NCBI RefSeq assembly: GCF_000381745.1
Contig: NZ_KB906980.1
Location: 34,541-98,540, forward strand
Source of the DNA: Psychromonas ossibalaenae ATCC BAA-1528
GTDB lineage: Bacteria > Pseudomonadota > Gammaproteobacteria > Enterobacterales > Psychromonadaceae
DNA length: 64,000 bases
Direction: 5' to 3'
Below the pieces are notes generated by a model that saw only the letters and a program-made list of their open reading frames with translations, ran no database searches and had not been told where the DNA came from. This document shows positions 20,421 through 29,593 of the stretch, in pieces. The number at the start of each line of letters is the position of its first letter. Positions within the stretch are counted from its first letter, which is position 1. Made by a program: the position numbers and the translations under genes.

Positions 20421-20449
20421 AGTATAGCAAGACCTCTCATTTTCGACAA
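20421..20449 (-). promoter_or_regulatory. Promoter upstream of pyrG
   Basis: On the minus strand TTGTCG (20449-20444) is 17 bp from TATACT (20426-20421), which carries an extended -10 TG two bases upstream. Transcription would start near 20414, leaving a leader of about 160 nt. No attenuator-like hairpin with a U run is obvious in that leader. The rest of the 321-bp mazG-pyrG gap shows nothing else. Confidence 0.6.
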
Positions 20450-20571
20450 TCTTTTATACTTATTTACTTAAAAATATGGCGGAGTTTTTCTGACCGGTTT
20501 GTTTTAACGCACGCGGCGCTGCTTACATAAAACAGCACAACATTCATTAACAACAAATTAGCCTTTGTTTT

Positions 20572-21405
20572 CTATGAAGAAAGATCTTCGTTAAGCCTCT
20601 TTTTAACTTTTACCCAAATTTCTTCTAATTCTTCTAAGGAGCAGTCACTCATCCGCTTTCCCTGTTTAAAAACTTCAATCTCGACCAAACGGAAGCGTTT
20701 TTCAAATTTATGGTTAGCCTGTCGCAGGACCTGTTCAGGGTTACATTTCAGGTGACGCACTAAATTAACATTGGCAAATAACAGATCCCCGAGCTCATCT
20801 TCAATGAGAAGCTGCCTCTGCTGATCCGTTAAATCATCACGTTTAACTTCCACCAGCACCTCATCGAGTTCTTCTTTAATTTTATCAACCACTGGAGCAA
20901 GCTTCTTCCAGTCAAATCCCACATTTGCGCAGCGTTTTTGTATTTTATAAGCACGGCTTAATGCGGGTATTGCTAGAGGGATATTATCCAGAACACTTTC
21001 ATCTATATCCGCGGCTTGCGCTTTTAAGGCCCGCTCTTTCTCTTTTTCGGCTTCCCAGTTAGCATGAACAGCATCTTCATCAGCAAATTCTTTATCGGCA
21101 AAAACATGCGGATGACGGCGCATCAGTTTTTCATTTAAGACGGCAATAATGTCATCAAACTCAAACAGGTTTTGTTCTTTTGCCATCTGTGCATAAAACA
21201 CCACTTGAAATAATAGATCCCCCAGCTCTCCCTGCAGCTCCTTATAGTCTTTCTGCTCAATCGCATCCGCGACTTCATAAACTTCTTCAATGGTATGCGG
21301 CACAATCGAAGCAAAAGTCTGCTTAATATCCCAGGGACATCCATTTTCAGGATCCCTTAACTGCTTCATAATATTTAATAACTGTTCAATGTGACTTTGG
21401 GACAT
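20572..21405 (-). CDS. mazG: MazG, nucleoside triphosphate pyrophosphohydrolase
   Basis: It hydrolyses NTPs/dNTPs to monophosphates, a house-cleaning and stringent-response modulator role. The start at 21405 (MSQSHIEQLLNIMKQLRDPE) has GGAAAG upstream and matches the E. coli N-terminus; a longer frame to 21486 adds 27 unsupported residues. The 277-residue protein has two MazG domains. Each carries the metal-binding helix motif: EEVYEVADAI with GELGDLLFQVVF in the first, KEELDEVLVEV with DELGDLLFANVN in the second. It sits upstream of pyrG on the same strand, as in many gammaproteobacteria. Confidence 0.95.
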   Translation of the reverse strand: MSQSHIEQLLNIMKQLRDPENGCPWDIKQTFASIVPHTIEEVYEVADAIEQKDYKELQGELGDLLFQVVFYAQMAKEQNLFEFDDIIAVLNEKLMRRHPHVFADKEFADEDAVHANWEAEKEKERALKAQAADIDESVLDNIPLAIPALSRAYKIQKRCANVGFDWKKLAPVVDKIKEELDEVLVEVKRDDLTDQQRQLLIEDELGDLLFANVNLVRHLKCNPEQVLRQANHKFEKRFRLVEIEVFKQGKRMSDCSLEELEEIWVKVKKRLNEDLSS

Positions 21406-21800
21406 CAGCTGCTTTCCAATAATAGGGGTAAGAATAGATTTAAGGATAATGGAATTGCTGAATATTGTAAAAACCCTCAGCTGCATATTATTTATTCTTA
21501 CAATATACAGTTATTCCCCAACTTTCTTCACCCAGGGATCTTTTATCAAAAAACTCACAACCAAACAAAATAACAGCAAACCCATAAAAAGCACGACATT
21601 CACCCACACAACAAGAGTTTGGCGACACAAAAAACCAGCAAACAGCATTTTTCGGCAAGATCTACCATGCAAAGCTATTGCCTTAAGCGCCTCAAATAGG
21701 TAGTCTGCATTTATCGCTTAGCTCCAGAGAGCTTAAGCACAGTACGATCAATGGTTAGCATCGGCTAATTATCAAGGATGAATTACTTAGGAAATTTTTT
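21406..21800. other. mazG / sodium symporter divergent intergenic region
   Basis: 395 bp of A+T-rich DNA. Short frames on the plus strand have no ribosome site or family resemblance. An imperfect stem-loop (GCTTAGCTC with GAGCTTAAGC) at about 21716-21738 precedes the transporter gene. No riboswitch or clear promoter is recognised. Confidence 0.4.
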
Positions 21801-23300
21801 ATGAAACGAGAACAATGGGGCTCCCGTGCGGGGTTTATTCTTGCAGCCGTAGGATCTGCAATCGGGTTAGGTAATATTTGGCGTTTTCCGTATATGGCTT
21901 ATGAAAACGGCGGAGGAGCGTTTTTCATCCCTTACCTGTTTGCGATGTTAACAGCTGGTATTCCATTTATGATCATGGAATTCGGCATGGGCCATAAATA
22001 CAGAGGCGCCGCACCGCGAACATTTGCCAGGTTAAGTAAAAAATATGAATGGCTCGGCTGGTTCCAGGTTTTTGTTGCAGCTGTTATTGCCGTTTATTAC
22101 GTTGCCGTTATCGGCTGGGCAATTTCATATTTCAGTATGTCTTTTACACAAAGCTGGGGAACAGACACAAATGCTTATTTCTTCGGTGAATACCTGAAGC
22201 TTGGCAGTGATAACTCTCCAAGTAAATTAGGCTCTGTACAGTGGCATATTGCTATTCCAATGCTGATTGCCTGGGCGATTACCTTCGCCGCAATTTTCGG
22301 CGGTATAAAAGCAGGTATTGAGCGTGCCAGCAAAATTATGATGCCTTTACTGTTTTTAATGGTTGTTGCATTAATTGCACGCATGGTTTTTCTACCAGGT
22401 GCTTTAGACGGACTGAATTACCTTTTCCAGCCGGATTTCAGTAAGATCACAGATCCTAAAGTCTGGTCTGCTGCTTATGGTCAGATATTTTTCACGCTAA
22501 GTGTTGGTTTTGCCATTATGCTGGCTTATTCAAGCTACCTGCCTGAAAAATCAGATATTAATAATAATGCCTTTATGACAGTATTAATTAACTGTGGTTT
22601 CTCTATTGTTGCCGGTATATTAATATTCTCAATCCTAGGTAATATGGCTCATGAGCAGGCAAAACCTCTAACAGAGGTAGTTAGCGCCGGTGTAGGTCTT
22701 GCATTTGTGACAATTCCAGCCGCGATTAACTTACTGCCTGCACCGTCAGTTTTAGGGCCGGTATTTTTCTTCGCATTAGTGATTGCCGGATTAAGCTCGC
22801 ATATCTCTATCATTGAAGCAGTCACTTCTGCCTTTATGGACAAATTAAACTGGTCGCGTAAAAAAGCAGCTTCCATTGTTTGTGGTGTTGGTTTTGTTGT
22901 ATCCATGTCTTTTGCAACCAACGGTGGTTTATTACTGCTTGATTTAGTGGATTACTTTATTAATAACATTGCGCTGCTGGCTAGCTGTGTTGTGGAATTA
23001 TTCATTATGGGATGGTTGGTGAAACTGACCGATATTCATAAACATGTAAACAGCGTATCTGAATTCACTATCGGTAAATGGTTTGAAATCTGCCTGCGTT
23101 TCATTAGCCCGGCATTTTTAATCGTGATTTTAGGTACCAACATTGTTACCGCGTTAACAGAAGGTTACGGCGGCTATGCACAGTCCGATCTACTGATGCT
23201 TGGCTGGGGACTGATTGCGCTGATGTTAATCGTTGCAATTGTAATTAATAAATCCAGCAGCTTTGATACTGTAACAACTGAAACCAATAAGGAAGCTTAA
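21801..23300 (+). CDS. NSS-family sodium-dependent amino acid symporter
   Basis: This 499-residue inner-membrane transporter has about 12 predicted helices. The first helix carries the family signature GSAIGLGNIWRFPYMAYENG, where the unwound GLGN forms part of the Na+ and substrate site, followed by GGGAFFIPYL. The Na2-site region AGLSSHISIIEA is present. Relatives encoded next to a MetS small protein import methionine and alanine in Corynebacterium, so a neutral amino acid is the likely cargo; sequence alone does not fix it. The stop is one base before a 33-codon partner gene, and a strong terminator ends the pair. Confidence 0.92.
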   Translation: MKREQWGSRAGFILAAVGSAIGLGNIWRFPYMAYENGGGAFFIPYLFAMLTAGIPFMIMEFGMGHKYRGAAPRTFARLSKKYEWLGWFQVFVAAVIAVYYVAVIGWAISYFSMSFTQSWGTDTNAYFFGEYLKLGSDNSPSKLGSVQWHIAIPMLIAWAITFAAIFGGIKAGIERASKIMMPLLFLMVVALIARMVFLPGALDGLNYLFQPDFSKITDPKVWSAAYGQIFFTLSVGFAIMLAYSSYLPEKSDINNNAFMTVLINCGFSIVAGILIFSILGNMAHEQAKPLTEVVSAGVGLAFVTIPAAINLLPAPSVLGPVFFFALVIAGLSSHISIIEAVTSAFMDKLNWSRKKAASIVCGVGFVVSMSFATNGGLLLLDLVDYFINNIALLASCVVELFIMGWLVKLTDIHKHVNSVSEFTIGKWFEICLRFISPAFLIVILGTNIVTALTEGYGGYAQSDLLMLGWGLIALMLIVAIVINKSSSFDTVTTETNKEA

Positions 23301-23301
23301 G

Positions 23302-23403
23302 ATGACAACAGGTGCAATCATTATGATGGTTCTTGGTTTAGGGATAACATGGGGAGGCGCCGCCTTCTGTATTCGTAAAGCGATGAATAACAAAAACAAA
23401 TAA
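23302..23403 (+). CDS. MetS-type small subunit of the NSS transporter
   Basis: The 33-residue protein starts MTTGAIIMMVLGLGITWGG and ends in basic residues. It is a single membrane helix with GxGITWGG, the hallmark of MetS-family NSS small subunits. Its ATG follows the symporter stop by one base, and AAGGAAG inside the symporter end serves as Shine-Dalgarno. In Corynebacterium MetS is needed with MetP for methionine/alanine import. The gene is easily missed by length cut-offs. Confidence 0.85.
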   Translation: MTTGAIIMMVLGLGITWGGAAFCIRKAMNNKNK

Positions 23404-23443
23404 TTAAAGCCGGCTATTTAAGCGCCCGCTTTAAATACTTAAT

Positions 23444-23478
23444 AAGAAAGGATCAGCTGTGCTGATCCTTTCTTTTAT
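23444..23478 (+). terminator. Terminator after the symporter pair
   Basis: A perfect 14-bp stem (AAGAAAGGATCAGC and its complement) with a 3-base loop, ending in CTTTCTTTTATC, 40 bp after the small-subunit stop. Confidence 0.85.
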
Positions 23479-24111
23479 CTACAGCCTGATTAAGATGTTT
23501 TAAATTATCCTGCAGTCGTTTCCGGTTAAAACTCTCCTCCCATGAACGAAACTAATATGCTTCTCTTTCTTGTTAATAATTATACAAATTATTGATCAAG
23601 CAAAAGCACTGCGGCTGAAAAAGGTGCCGGTTAAAAAACAAAAAATAAAACTATAATCAAGAACAATGTTTACAGCTTAAAATACACCAACTCACACTAC
23701 CACATAACAAGCAGCACTATAGACTGCACCGGCAGCCACGAACTAAACTTAATAACCAGCAGAAAAACACATTAAAAGCATATTTTATCAAATATTGGTA
23801 ACTGAACATTCATCTCACTAGCATCGAAAGTGAACTTTATATTAAGGGCGGCAATCACAGTTTTTATCTGCACCGGCTTGTGCAGGTTGTTTTCTGACCA
23901 TATATTCAGCGGCATCTGATTCAATAAAATTATCTAAAGCAACTAATCAGAGCAATACAATATTTGAATCAAGCAGCAGGGACAGGTAAAGCAAAATTTA
24001 AAAGTTTTTCCCGCTACGATCCTGTACGGAACAGCTCAATTTTGTTTCCTTTCCTCGGCTTTGCTTCGACCTTTTCACTTAATTCTCACTGCAAATCAAA
24101 GGGATGAATGT
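23479..24111. promoter_or_regulatory. Upstream region of the chitinase gene
   Basis: 633 bp without a credible gene. A small inverted repeat CTGCAC-N6-GTGCAG lies at about 23870-23887, and CTGCACCGG also occurs near 23726. No clear -35/-10 pair or CRP site stands out. The chitinase promoter must lie here, and AAAGGGATGA just before 24112 is its ribosome site. Confidence 0.4.
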
Positions 24112-26733
24112 ATGAAAAAAAATATTTTAGCAGCCTCTATTCTAGCGGCTTTTGCCAGTAACTCCTACGCGGCTGCCCCTTCTGTCCCGTCTCTGGCATG
24201 GGCTGACTATTCCAAGCTAGGTTTTGTAACCCTCAATACCGATGCAACGGTTGGTTACAAATCAATGTACACGCGTGTTGATGTGGTTGAAGTGCCTGTC
24301 GCCTGGAATGTCTGGTCTGGTGATAAAGCGACATCCTGGCAGGTACTTATTGACGGTGAAGCTGCAGTATCAGGAACAGGTCAAGGTGACAGCACTGTTA
24401 TTCCTTTTAGCAGCGGCGGTTTAAAATCAATGGTTATCAAACTTTGTAATGCTGACGGCTGTTCTGAAAGTGCACCCACTGAGCTATTGATTTCTGATAC
24501 AGACGGAGCACATTTGCAGGCAGATCTGCCGATGGATATTGATCCTGCCAACAAGCCCTACGCACAGCAGAAAGACAGCATTGTTGGTACATACTTTGTG
24601 GAATGGGGTGTTTATGGTCGGAAATTTAATGTTAACGATATTCCAGCTAACAACTTAACCCATATTATCTACGGCTTTGTGCCGATTTGCGGCGGCACAG
24701 GTGACAATCAGTCATTAAAAGAGCCGAATCCTAAGGGACATGCGCTACTTAAAACAGTGTGTTCTGATATGAATGATTATGAAATTGTTATTCATGATTC
24801 CTGGGCGGCATTAAACTCTACCTACGGTACACCGGCGAAAAGGCTTGATGGTAAAGCTGTAGGCTCTCTTGAAATTGGTAAAGGTAACTACGGTAATTTA
24901 ATGGCACTGAAAAAAGCCTATCCGCATCTTAAGATTGTTCCATCAATCGGCGGCTGGACACTTTCTGATCCGTTTTTCGGTTTCACCGATAAAGCTAACC
25001 GCGACACATTTGTTGCTTCGGCAAAAGAGTTCCTGCAGACATGGAAATTTTTTGACGGTATCGATATCGACTGGGAATTCCCCGGCGGCGGCGGTGCGAA
25101 TGCCTCTTTAGGTGATCCGCTCAAAGACGGCCCGGCTTACGTGGCATTAATGCAGGAACTGCGCGCCATGTTAGATGAATTAGAGGAACAGTACAGCCGT
25201 AAATACGAGCTAACTTCGGCGATTGGTCTAGGTTACGACAAGCTGGAGGATGTAGATTACGCGGCTGCTTCTCAGTACATGGATAATATATTCATGATGT
25301 CTTACGATTTCTACGGAGCGTGGGGGCCAGAAACAGGTCATCAGACCGCTATTTACTGCGGTGCCCATATCAGCGCGGATAAATGCAGCGGTATCGGTGA
25401 ATTTGCCGGAAAACCAGAATACACACTGGATAACGCAACTAAGATTCTGTTAGCTCAAGGCGTTCCGGCGAAAAAACTGGTTGTCGGCGCGGCAATGTAC
25501 GCACGCGGCTGGACAGATGTGGTAGCTGAAAACGGTAATCCTCTGGGCTCCATTGGCCAGCATGTTGACAACTCTGCAGACAGCCCGTTTAACGGCAGTA
25601 GCGGTACAGGAACAGAAGTTGATGAAGCAGCCTGGGCGTGGGAAGCAGGCATTATGGATTACCGCGGCGCACTTAAATTCTCAGAAGCAAATTCCAATGC
25701 AATTCTCGGCTGGGATGATGTCGCTAAAGCCTCATTTATCTGGGACGATTTGAGCAGCACACTGCTTACACTGGACACTCCGCGCTCTGTACTCGCTAAA
25801 GGTGCCTATCTGCGCAGTTTAGGCTTGGGCGGTATCTTCTCCTGGGAAATTGATGGCGACGGCAATGGTGATATCTTAAATGCGATGAACCAGGCTGTCG
25901 GTAATCCTGAAGGCACAACTGACTGGTCAACTACCATACCAGCTGAAAATAAAGCGCCAAGTGTATCAATCAGCTCTCCGACATCAGGCGGTAAACTTAC
26001 TGCCGGCAGTACAGCTTCATTCAGTGCTAATGCGAATGACAGCGATGGAACACTGAGCTCTGTGATTGTGACCCTTAATGGTAATACCCTTGCGGCGGCA
26101 CTAAACGGTTCAACATACACAGCGGACTTTACGGTTACCTTAGGCGATAACCTGCTGACTGTTAAAGCAACTGATAACGAAGGAACAGTAACAAGTAAAT
26201 CAGTTACTTTTACAGGTGAAGATAAACCTGCAGAATGTACTGCGGATCAAGTTCTGGTAAATGGAGTTTGTGAAGAAAAACCTGCCGAGTGTACTGCGGA
26301 TCAAGTTTTGGTAAACGGTGTTTGCGAAGATAAAGTCGTGGATCCGACAATACCTGTTTATGTGCCTGGCACCTCAACGGCGGGCAACGGCGAAGTATTT
26401 TCTTACAATGGAGAATGTTTTGAAGCTCAAAACAACCCAGGTACATGGGAAGCACCGAGTGCTGCATCGTGGTTCTGGGCTCCTGTCGCCTGTGAAGGCG
26501 GTGCCCCAGTCGATCCCATAGGCCCGATTGATCCTGTTGATCCTGTTGATCCTGTTGATCCTGTTGATCCTGTTGATCCTGTTGATCCTGGGGCAACTAC
26601 CTGGAATGCTTCTGCGGAATACAACAGCGGTGATCAAGTCATTGTAAATGGTATTACCTACCGTGCTGAATGGTGGACAAAAGGTGATAACCCGGAGCAG
26701 TCAGGTGAATGGGGAGTCTGGAGAAAAGCATAA
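24112..26733 (+). CDS. chiA: Secreted chitinase, GH18 with two CBM5/12-type modules
   Basis: It hydrolyses chitin outside the cell and feeds the chitin regulon. The start at 24112 gives a clear signal peptide (MKKNILAASILAAFASNSYA); an in-frame ATG at 24061 would spoil it. In the 873 residues the order is a ChiA-type N-terminal beta domain (about 22-140), the GH18 barrel (about 150-595) and an Ig-like domain (about 610-700). A CTADQVLVNGVCE repeat pair, a CBM5/12-type module, a (PVD)n linker and a final CBM5/12 (WNASAEYNSGDQVIVNGITY) follow. The catalytic DxxDxDxE motif is D315, D318, D320, E322. It is monocistronic, ended by a bidirectional terminator. Confidence 0.94.
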   Translation: MKKNILAASILAAFASNSYAAAPSVPSLAWADYSKLGFVTLNTDATVGYKSMYTRVDVVEVPVAWNVWSGDKATSWQVLIDGEAAVSGTGQGDSTVIPFSSGGLKSMVIKLCNADGCSESAPTELLISDTDGAHLQADLPMDIDPANKPYAQQKDSIVGTYFVEWGVYGRKFNVNDIPANNLTHIIYGFVPICGGTGDNQSLKEPNPKGHALLKTVCSDMNDYEIVIHDSWAALNSTYGTPAKRLDGKAVGSLEIGKGNYGNLMALKKAYPHLKIVPSIGGWTLSDPFFGFTDKANRDTFVASAKEFLQTWKFFDGIDIDWEFPGGGGANASLGDPLKDGPAYVALMQELRAMLDELEEQYSRKYELTSAIGLGYDKLEDVDYAAASQYMDNIFMMSYDFYGAWGPETGHQTAIYCGAHISADKCSGIGEFAGKPEYTLDNATKILLAQGVPAKKLVVGAAMYARGWTDVVAENGNPLGSIGQHVDNSADSPFNGSSGTGTEVDEAAWAWEAGIMDYRGALKFSEANSNAILGWDDVAKASFIWDDLSSTLLTLDTPRSVLAKGAYLRSLGLGGIFSWEIDGDGNGDILNAMNQAVGNPEGTTDWSTTIPAENKAPSVSISSPTSGGKLTAGSTASFSANANDSDGTLSSVIVTLNGNTLAAALNGSTYTADFTVTLGDNLLTVKATDNEGTVTSKSVTFTGEDKPAECTADQVLVNGVCEEKPAECTADQVLVNGVCEDKVVDPTIPVYVPGTSTAGNGEVFSYNGECFEAQNNPGTWEAPSAASWFWAPVACEGGAPVDPIGPIDPVDPVDPVDPVDPVDPVDPGATTWNASAEYNSGDQVIVNGITYRAEWWTKGDNPEQSGEWGVWRKA
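26227..26334 (+). repeat. 54-bp tandem duplication in the chitinase gene
   Basis: Two adjacent 54-bp units (26227-26280, 26281-26334) encode PAECTADQVLVNGVCEEK and PAECTADQVLVNGVCEDK. The two copies differ mostly at third positions. Each unit has two cysteines that could form a small disulfide loop between the Ig-like domain and the first binding module. Confidence 0.9.
26530..26590 (+). repeat. 9-bp tandem repeat encoding the (PVD)n linker
   Basis: Six exact copies of GATCCTGTT plus a partial seventh encode a Pro-Val-Asp linker between the two chitin-binding modules. Perfect identity of the units suggests recent slippage and likely length variation between strains. Confidence 0.95.
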
Positions 26734-26760
26734 ACTTTACTGAATCTTAAGGTAGATATT

Positions 26761-26788
26761 AAAAAGGGCTGCGGCTGCATCCCTTTTT
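26761..26788. terminator. Bidirectional terminator between chitinase and cysteine desulfurase genes
   Basis: AAAAAGGG and CCCTTTTT form an outer stem around an inner TGC/GCA stem with one mismatch. The A/T flanks give a U run in either direction, so it can serve both convergent genes. Confidence 0.8.
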
Positions 26789-26796
26789 ATTAGTTA

Positions 26797-28026
26797 TCAT
26801 TCCTGAAGCATCTGGATAACATTTTTTAACGCGGCAATAAACCGCTGCGCCTCTGCCATCGTATTATAAATAGAAAATGATACTCTCACCGTACCGTTAC
26901 AGTTCAGCGCTTTCATTAAAGGCATGGCACAATGTGAACCACTGCGCACCGCAATTCCCTGCGCATCTAACAGCATAGCGATATCCGTCGGATGCTCACC
27001 TTTTACCGAAAAACTGACTGCCCCCGACTTCTTAATACCGGCACAAAACAGAGTAATTTCAGGTATCTGCGCAAGCGCCTGCTCAGTAAAGCTTAATAAT
27101 GACTGCTCATGTTTTAAAAGATCCTGACGATCATAGCTGTTAATAAAATCAACAGCGGCGGCCAGTCCAATCACACCAGCAATATTAGGCGTTCCCGCTT
27201 CAAACTTAAATGGTAAATCATTATAAGTTGTCTGCTCAAAACTCACTGATTTAATCATCTCGCCGCCGCCCTGCCACGGCGGAAGCTGTTCTAATAGATG
27301 CTGTTTACCGTATAAAACACCAATACCTGTCGGGCCGAACAGCTTATGTCCGGAAAATACATAATAATCACAATCCAGCTCCTGAACATCCACTCTCTGA
27401 TGCGCAACAGCCTGAGCACCGTCAATCAACACCTGTGCACCAACATCATGTGCCAGTTTAATAATCTCTTTAACTGGGTTGATCACGCCTAATGCATTTG
27501 AAATATGTGCGACAGCAACCAGTTTAGTTTTATCACTCAGTAATGTTTTATAAGCAGCGATATCTAAAGTAAAGTTGTCAGTTAACGGGATCACTTTTAA
27601 CACAATGCCGATACGTTCAGCCAGCATCTGCCAGGGAACAATATTAGCGTGATGCTCTAATGCACTGATGATGATCTGATCACCCTTAGATAACTGCGCC
27701 GTTAGAACATTTGCCAGTAAGTTAATGCTTTCCGTGGTGCCTTTGGTCCAGATAATCTCTTTACTGTCTGCCGCATTAATAAAGCTTTTTACTTTCTCTC
27801 GAGCGGCTTCAAATGCACAGGTAGCCCGATTACTTAACTGGTGACTGGCGCGGTGCACATTAGCGTTGTTATTAAGATAATAACAGCTGACGGCTTCAAC
27901 AACTGCGAGCGGTTTTTGCGTCGTAGCGGCATTATCTAAATAAACCAGCGGGAATTCATTTACAGACTGATTTAATATCGGAAAATGAGTGCGGATTTGA
28001 GAAACAGAGAAAGTAGAATCAGACAA
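26797..28026 (-). CDS. csdA: Group II cysteine desulfurase (CsdA/SufS type)
   Basis: This PLP enzyme removes sulfur from cysteine for Fe-S cluster or tRNA thiolation pathways. The 409 residues carry the PLP lysine K228 in SGHKLFGPTG, the upstream histidine region SALEHHANIVPW, and the catalytic C366 in RSGSHCAMPLM, the group II active-site context. No sufBCD or csdE gene is adjacent, so CsdA versus SufS cannot be settled; an isolated gene favours CsdA. It follows pdxJ by 62 bp on the same strand, where E. coli has acpS. Confidence 0.88.
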   Translation of the reverse strand: MSDSTFSVSQIRTHFPILNQSVNEFPLVYLDNAATTQKPLAVVEAVSCYYLNNNANVHRASHQLSNRATCAFEAAREKVKSFINAADSKEIIWTKGTTESINLLANVLTAQLSKGDQIIISALEHHANIVPWQMLAERIGIVLKVIPLTDNFTLDIAAYKTLLSDKTKLVAVAHISNALGVINPVKEIIKLAHDVGAQVLIDGAQAVAHQRVDVQELDCDYYVFSGHKLFGPTGIGVLYGKQHLLEQLPPWQGGGEMIKSVSFEQTTYNDLPFKFEAGTPNIAGVIGLAAAVDFINSYDRQDLLKHEQSLLSFTEQALAQIPEITLFCAGIKKSGAVSFSVKGEHPTDIAMLLDAQGIAVRSGSHCAMPLMKALNCNGTVRVSFSIYNTMAEAQRFIAALKNVIQMLQE

Positions 28027-28088
28027 AATAGGCTCGCTTTGTCGCTTGAATAAAAGAGGGAAAGCGATTCCCTCTCAACTGAATTTTA

Positions 28089-28826
28089 TTATTTACTGTT
28101 ACGACCTTCAATCATCAGGCGTTTCATTTCACTTACCGCTGAGGCAAAGCCATCTACAACAGCACGTGCAACAATAGCATGACCGATATTCAGTTCGATG
28201 ATTTCCGGCAGAGCTGCAATCGCTTTTACATTGTGATAATTAAGACCGTGACCCGCGTTCACTTTAATACCCGTCTGAGCAGCATAAGTCGCGGCTTTAG
28301 CTACCCGCTTAAGTTCAGCTTCCTGAATCTCTTCAGACTCTGCATCTGCATACTGGCCGGTATGAAGCTCAATATAAGCGGCCCCGGTTTTAACGGCCGC
28401 GTCAATCTGGCTGTTTTCAGGATCAATAAACAGCGAAACCTGAATACCAGCAGCATTTAAGCGCGACACCGCAGACTCAACTTTAGCAAAAGAACCCGCT
28501 ACATCTAAGCCGCCTTCAGTGGTCAGTTCTTCACGCTTTTCCGGTACTAAACAGACAAATGCCGGTTTCGTTTTAACGGCAATTTCCACCATCTCATCGG
28601 TAACCGCCATTTCCAGATTCATACGCGTCTGCAGTGTCTGTGCAAGCACAGCTACATCACGGTCGATGATATGGCGACGGTCTTCACGCAGATGAATAGT
28701 AATACCGTCAGCACCGGCACATTCAGCAACGGCGGCTAAATGAGCAGGCTCCGGGTAACAAGTTCCACGGGCGTTACGTAATGTTGCGATATGGTCGATA
28801 TTGACACCAAGTAGAAGTTTGCTCAT
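28089..28826 (-). CDS. pdxJ: Pyridoxine 5'-phosphate synthase
   Basis: It condenses 3-amino-2-oxopropyl phosphate with deoxyxylulose 5-phosphate in vitamin B6 synthesis. The 245 residues start [17 protein letters not shown], with [17 protein letters not shown] and the glycine-rich GHGLNYHN phosphate-binding loop, all diagnostic. It follows recO by 27 bp at the end of the lepB-rnc-era-recO-pdxJ block. The PLP it supplies is the cofactor of the desulfurase encoded next. Confidence 0.96.
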   Translation of the reverse strand: MSKLLLGVNIDHIATLRNARGTCYPEPAHLAAVAECAGADGITIHLREDRRHIIDRDVAVLAQTLQTRMNLEMAVTDEMVEIAVKTKPAFVCLVPEKREELTTEGGLDVAGSFAKVESAVSRLNAAGIQVSLFIDPENSQIDAAVKTGAAYIELHTGQYADAESEEIQEAELKRVAKAATYAAQTGIKVNAGHGLNYHNVKAIAALPEIIELNIGHAIVARAVVDGFASAVSEMKRLMIEGRNSK

Positions 28827-28853
28827 TTAAATACTGTCCTTTGTGATTGTTTG

Positions 28854-29555
28854 TTATTTAGCCGCAAAAAGTGCACGACTATGTAATGGTTTGTCACCCA
28901 GAAAATGGGCTAAGGCTTGTCGACAAAAACGCTTTGCCGCTTTTAAAATCTGCGGATCTGAAAAATCCCGGCTGGCTAGTGCAAGCAGCTCTTCTCCCCG
29001 ATAAACAGAATCTTTATTGTGAATGGCCTGCTTGGCAAAAAAACCAGCCTGCTGCTGATACTGATAATCGTAACCGGCTTCAATCAGCTCGCCGCTGTAA
29101 ATATCTTCTTCGAAATTAACGCCGTAACCTAATGTATCTAAAAGCGTCAGTTCGAAACGGCGTAAGGCGACCTGCGGATCTATTTCACCGGCAAGGGCTA
29201 ATAACGTTTCCTGGTAACACTCAAACAAACCGTCACAAGCGGTTTCAGCCTGCACCAGACGGTATATTAATTCGTTAATATACATAGCCAGATAAAGACG
29301 ATCTCCAGCTAACGGTACAACTTGTGTTTGCGCTTCAAACGATTTAACAGTTTTTAAACTGCCTCGCCCAAAATAAGAAACTTGTAATAATGTAAAAGGC
29401 TGCGGCGTTCCTCTACGCATACGAGTCCCGCTGCGCCCGCCTTTATAAACTAAACTGACTTTTCCGACATCCTGGCAGAAAAGATCAATCAGCTGACTCG
29501 TCTCCCTATAAGGGCGACGATGCAGTATAAACGCATTATGACATTCGATTGACAT
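28854..29555 (-). CDS. recO: DNA repair protein RecO
   Basis: RecO helps load RecA on SSB-coated DNA in the RecFOR pathway. The 233 residues have the N-terminal OB-fold (AFILHRRPYRETSQLIDLF, then GKVSLVYKGGR) and a helical C-terminal domain. The zinc-finger cysteines of some RecO proteins are not evident, as is usual in gammaproteobacteria. It lies 38 bp after era. Confidence 0.95.
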   Translation of the reverse strand: MSIECHNAFILHRRPYRETSQLIDLFCQDVGKVSLVYKGGRSGTRMRRGTPQPFTLLQVSYFGRGSLKTVKSFEAQTQVVPLAGDRLYLAMYINELIYRLVQAETACDGLFECYQETLLALAGEIDPQVALRRFELTLLDTLGYGVNFEEDIYSGELIEAGYDYQYQQQAGFFAKQAIHNKDSVYRGEELLALASRDFSDPQILKAAKRFCRQALAHFLGDKPLHSRALFAAK

Positions 29556-29593
29556 CAGCAGCCTTACTAATAAAAAAATTTACAGCATACTGA

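Noticed and set aside
21391..21703. Two plus-strand frames of 60-84 codons between mazG and the symporter.
   Set aside because: Overlapping frames with no ribosome site, no family resemblance and asparagine/lysine-rich composition typical of A+T-rich intergenic DNA.
26530..26590. Tandem GATCCTGTT units considered as a CRISPR-like or satellite array.
   Set aside because: The units are 9 bp without spacers and lie in frame in the chitinase gene as a Pro-Val-Asp linker. Open frames on the other strand here are low-complexity shadows.
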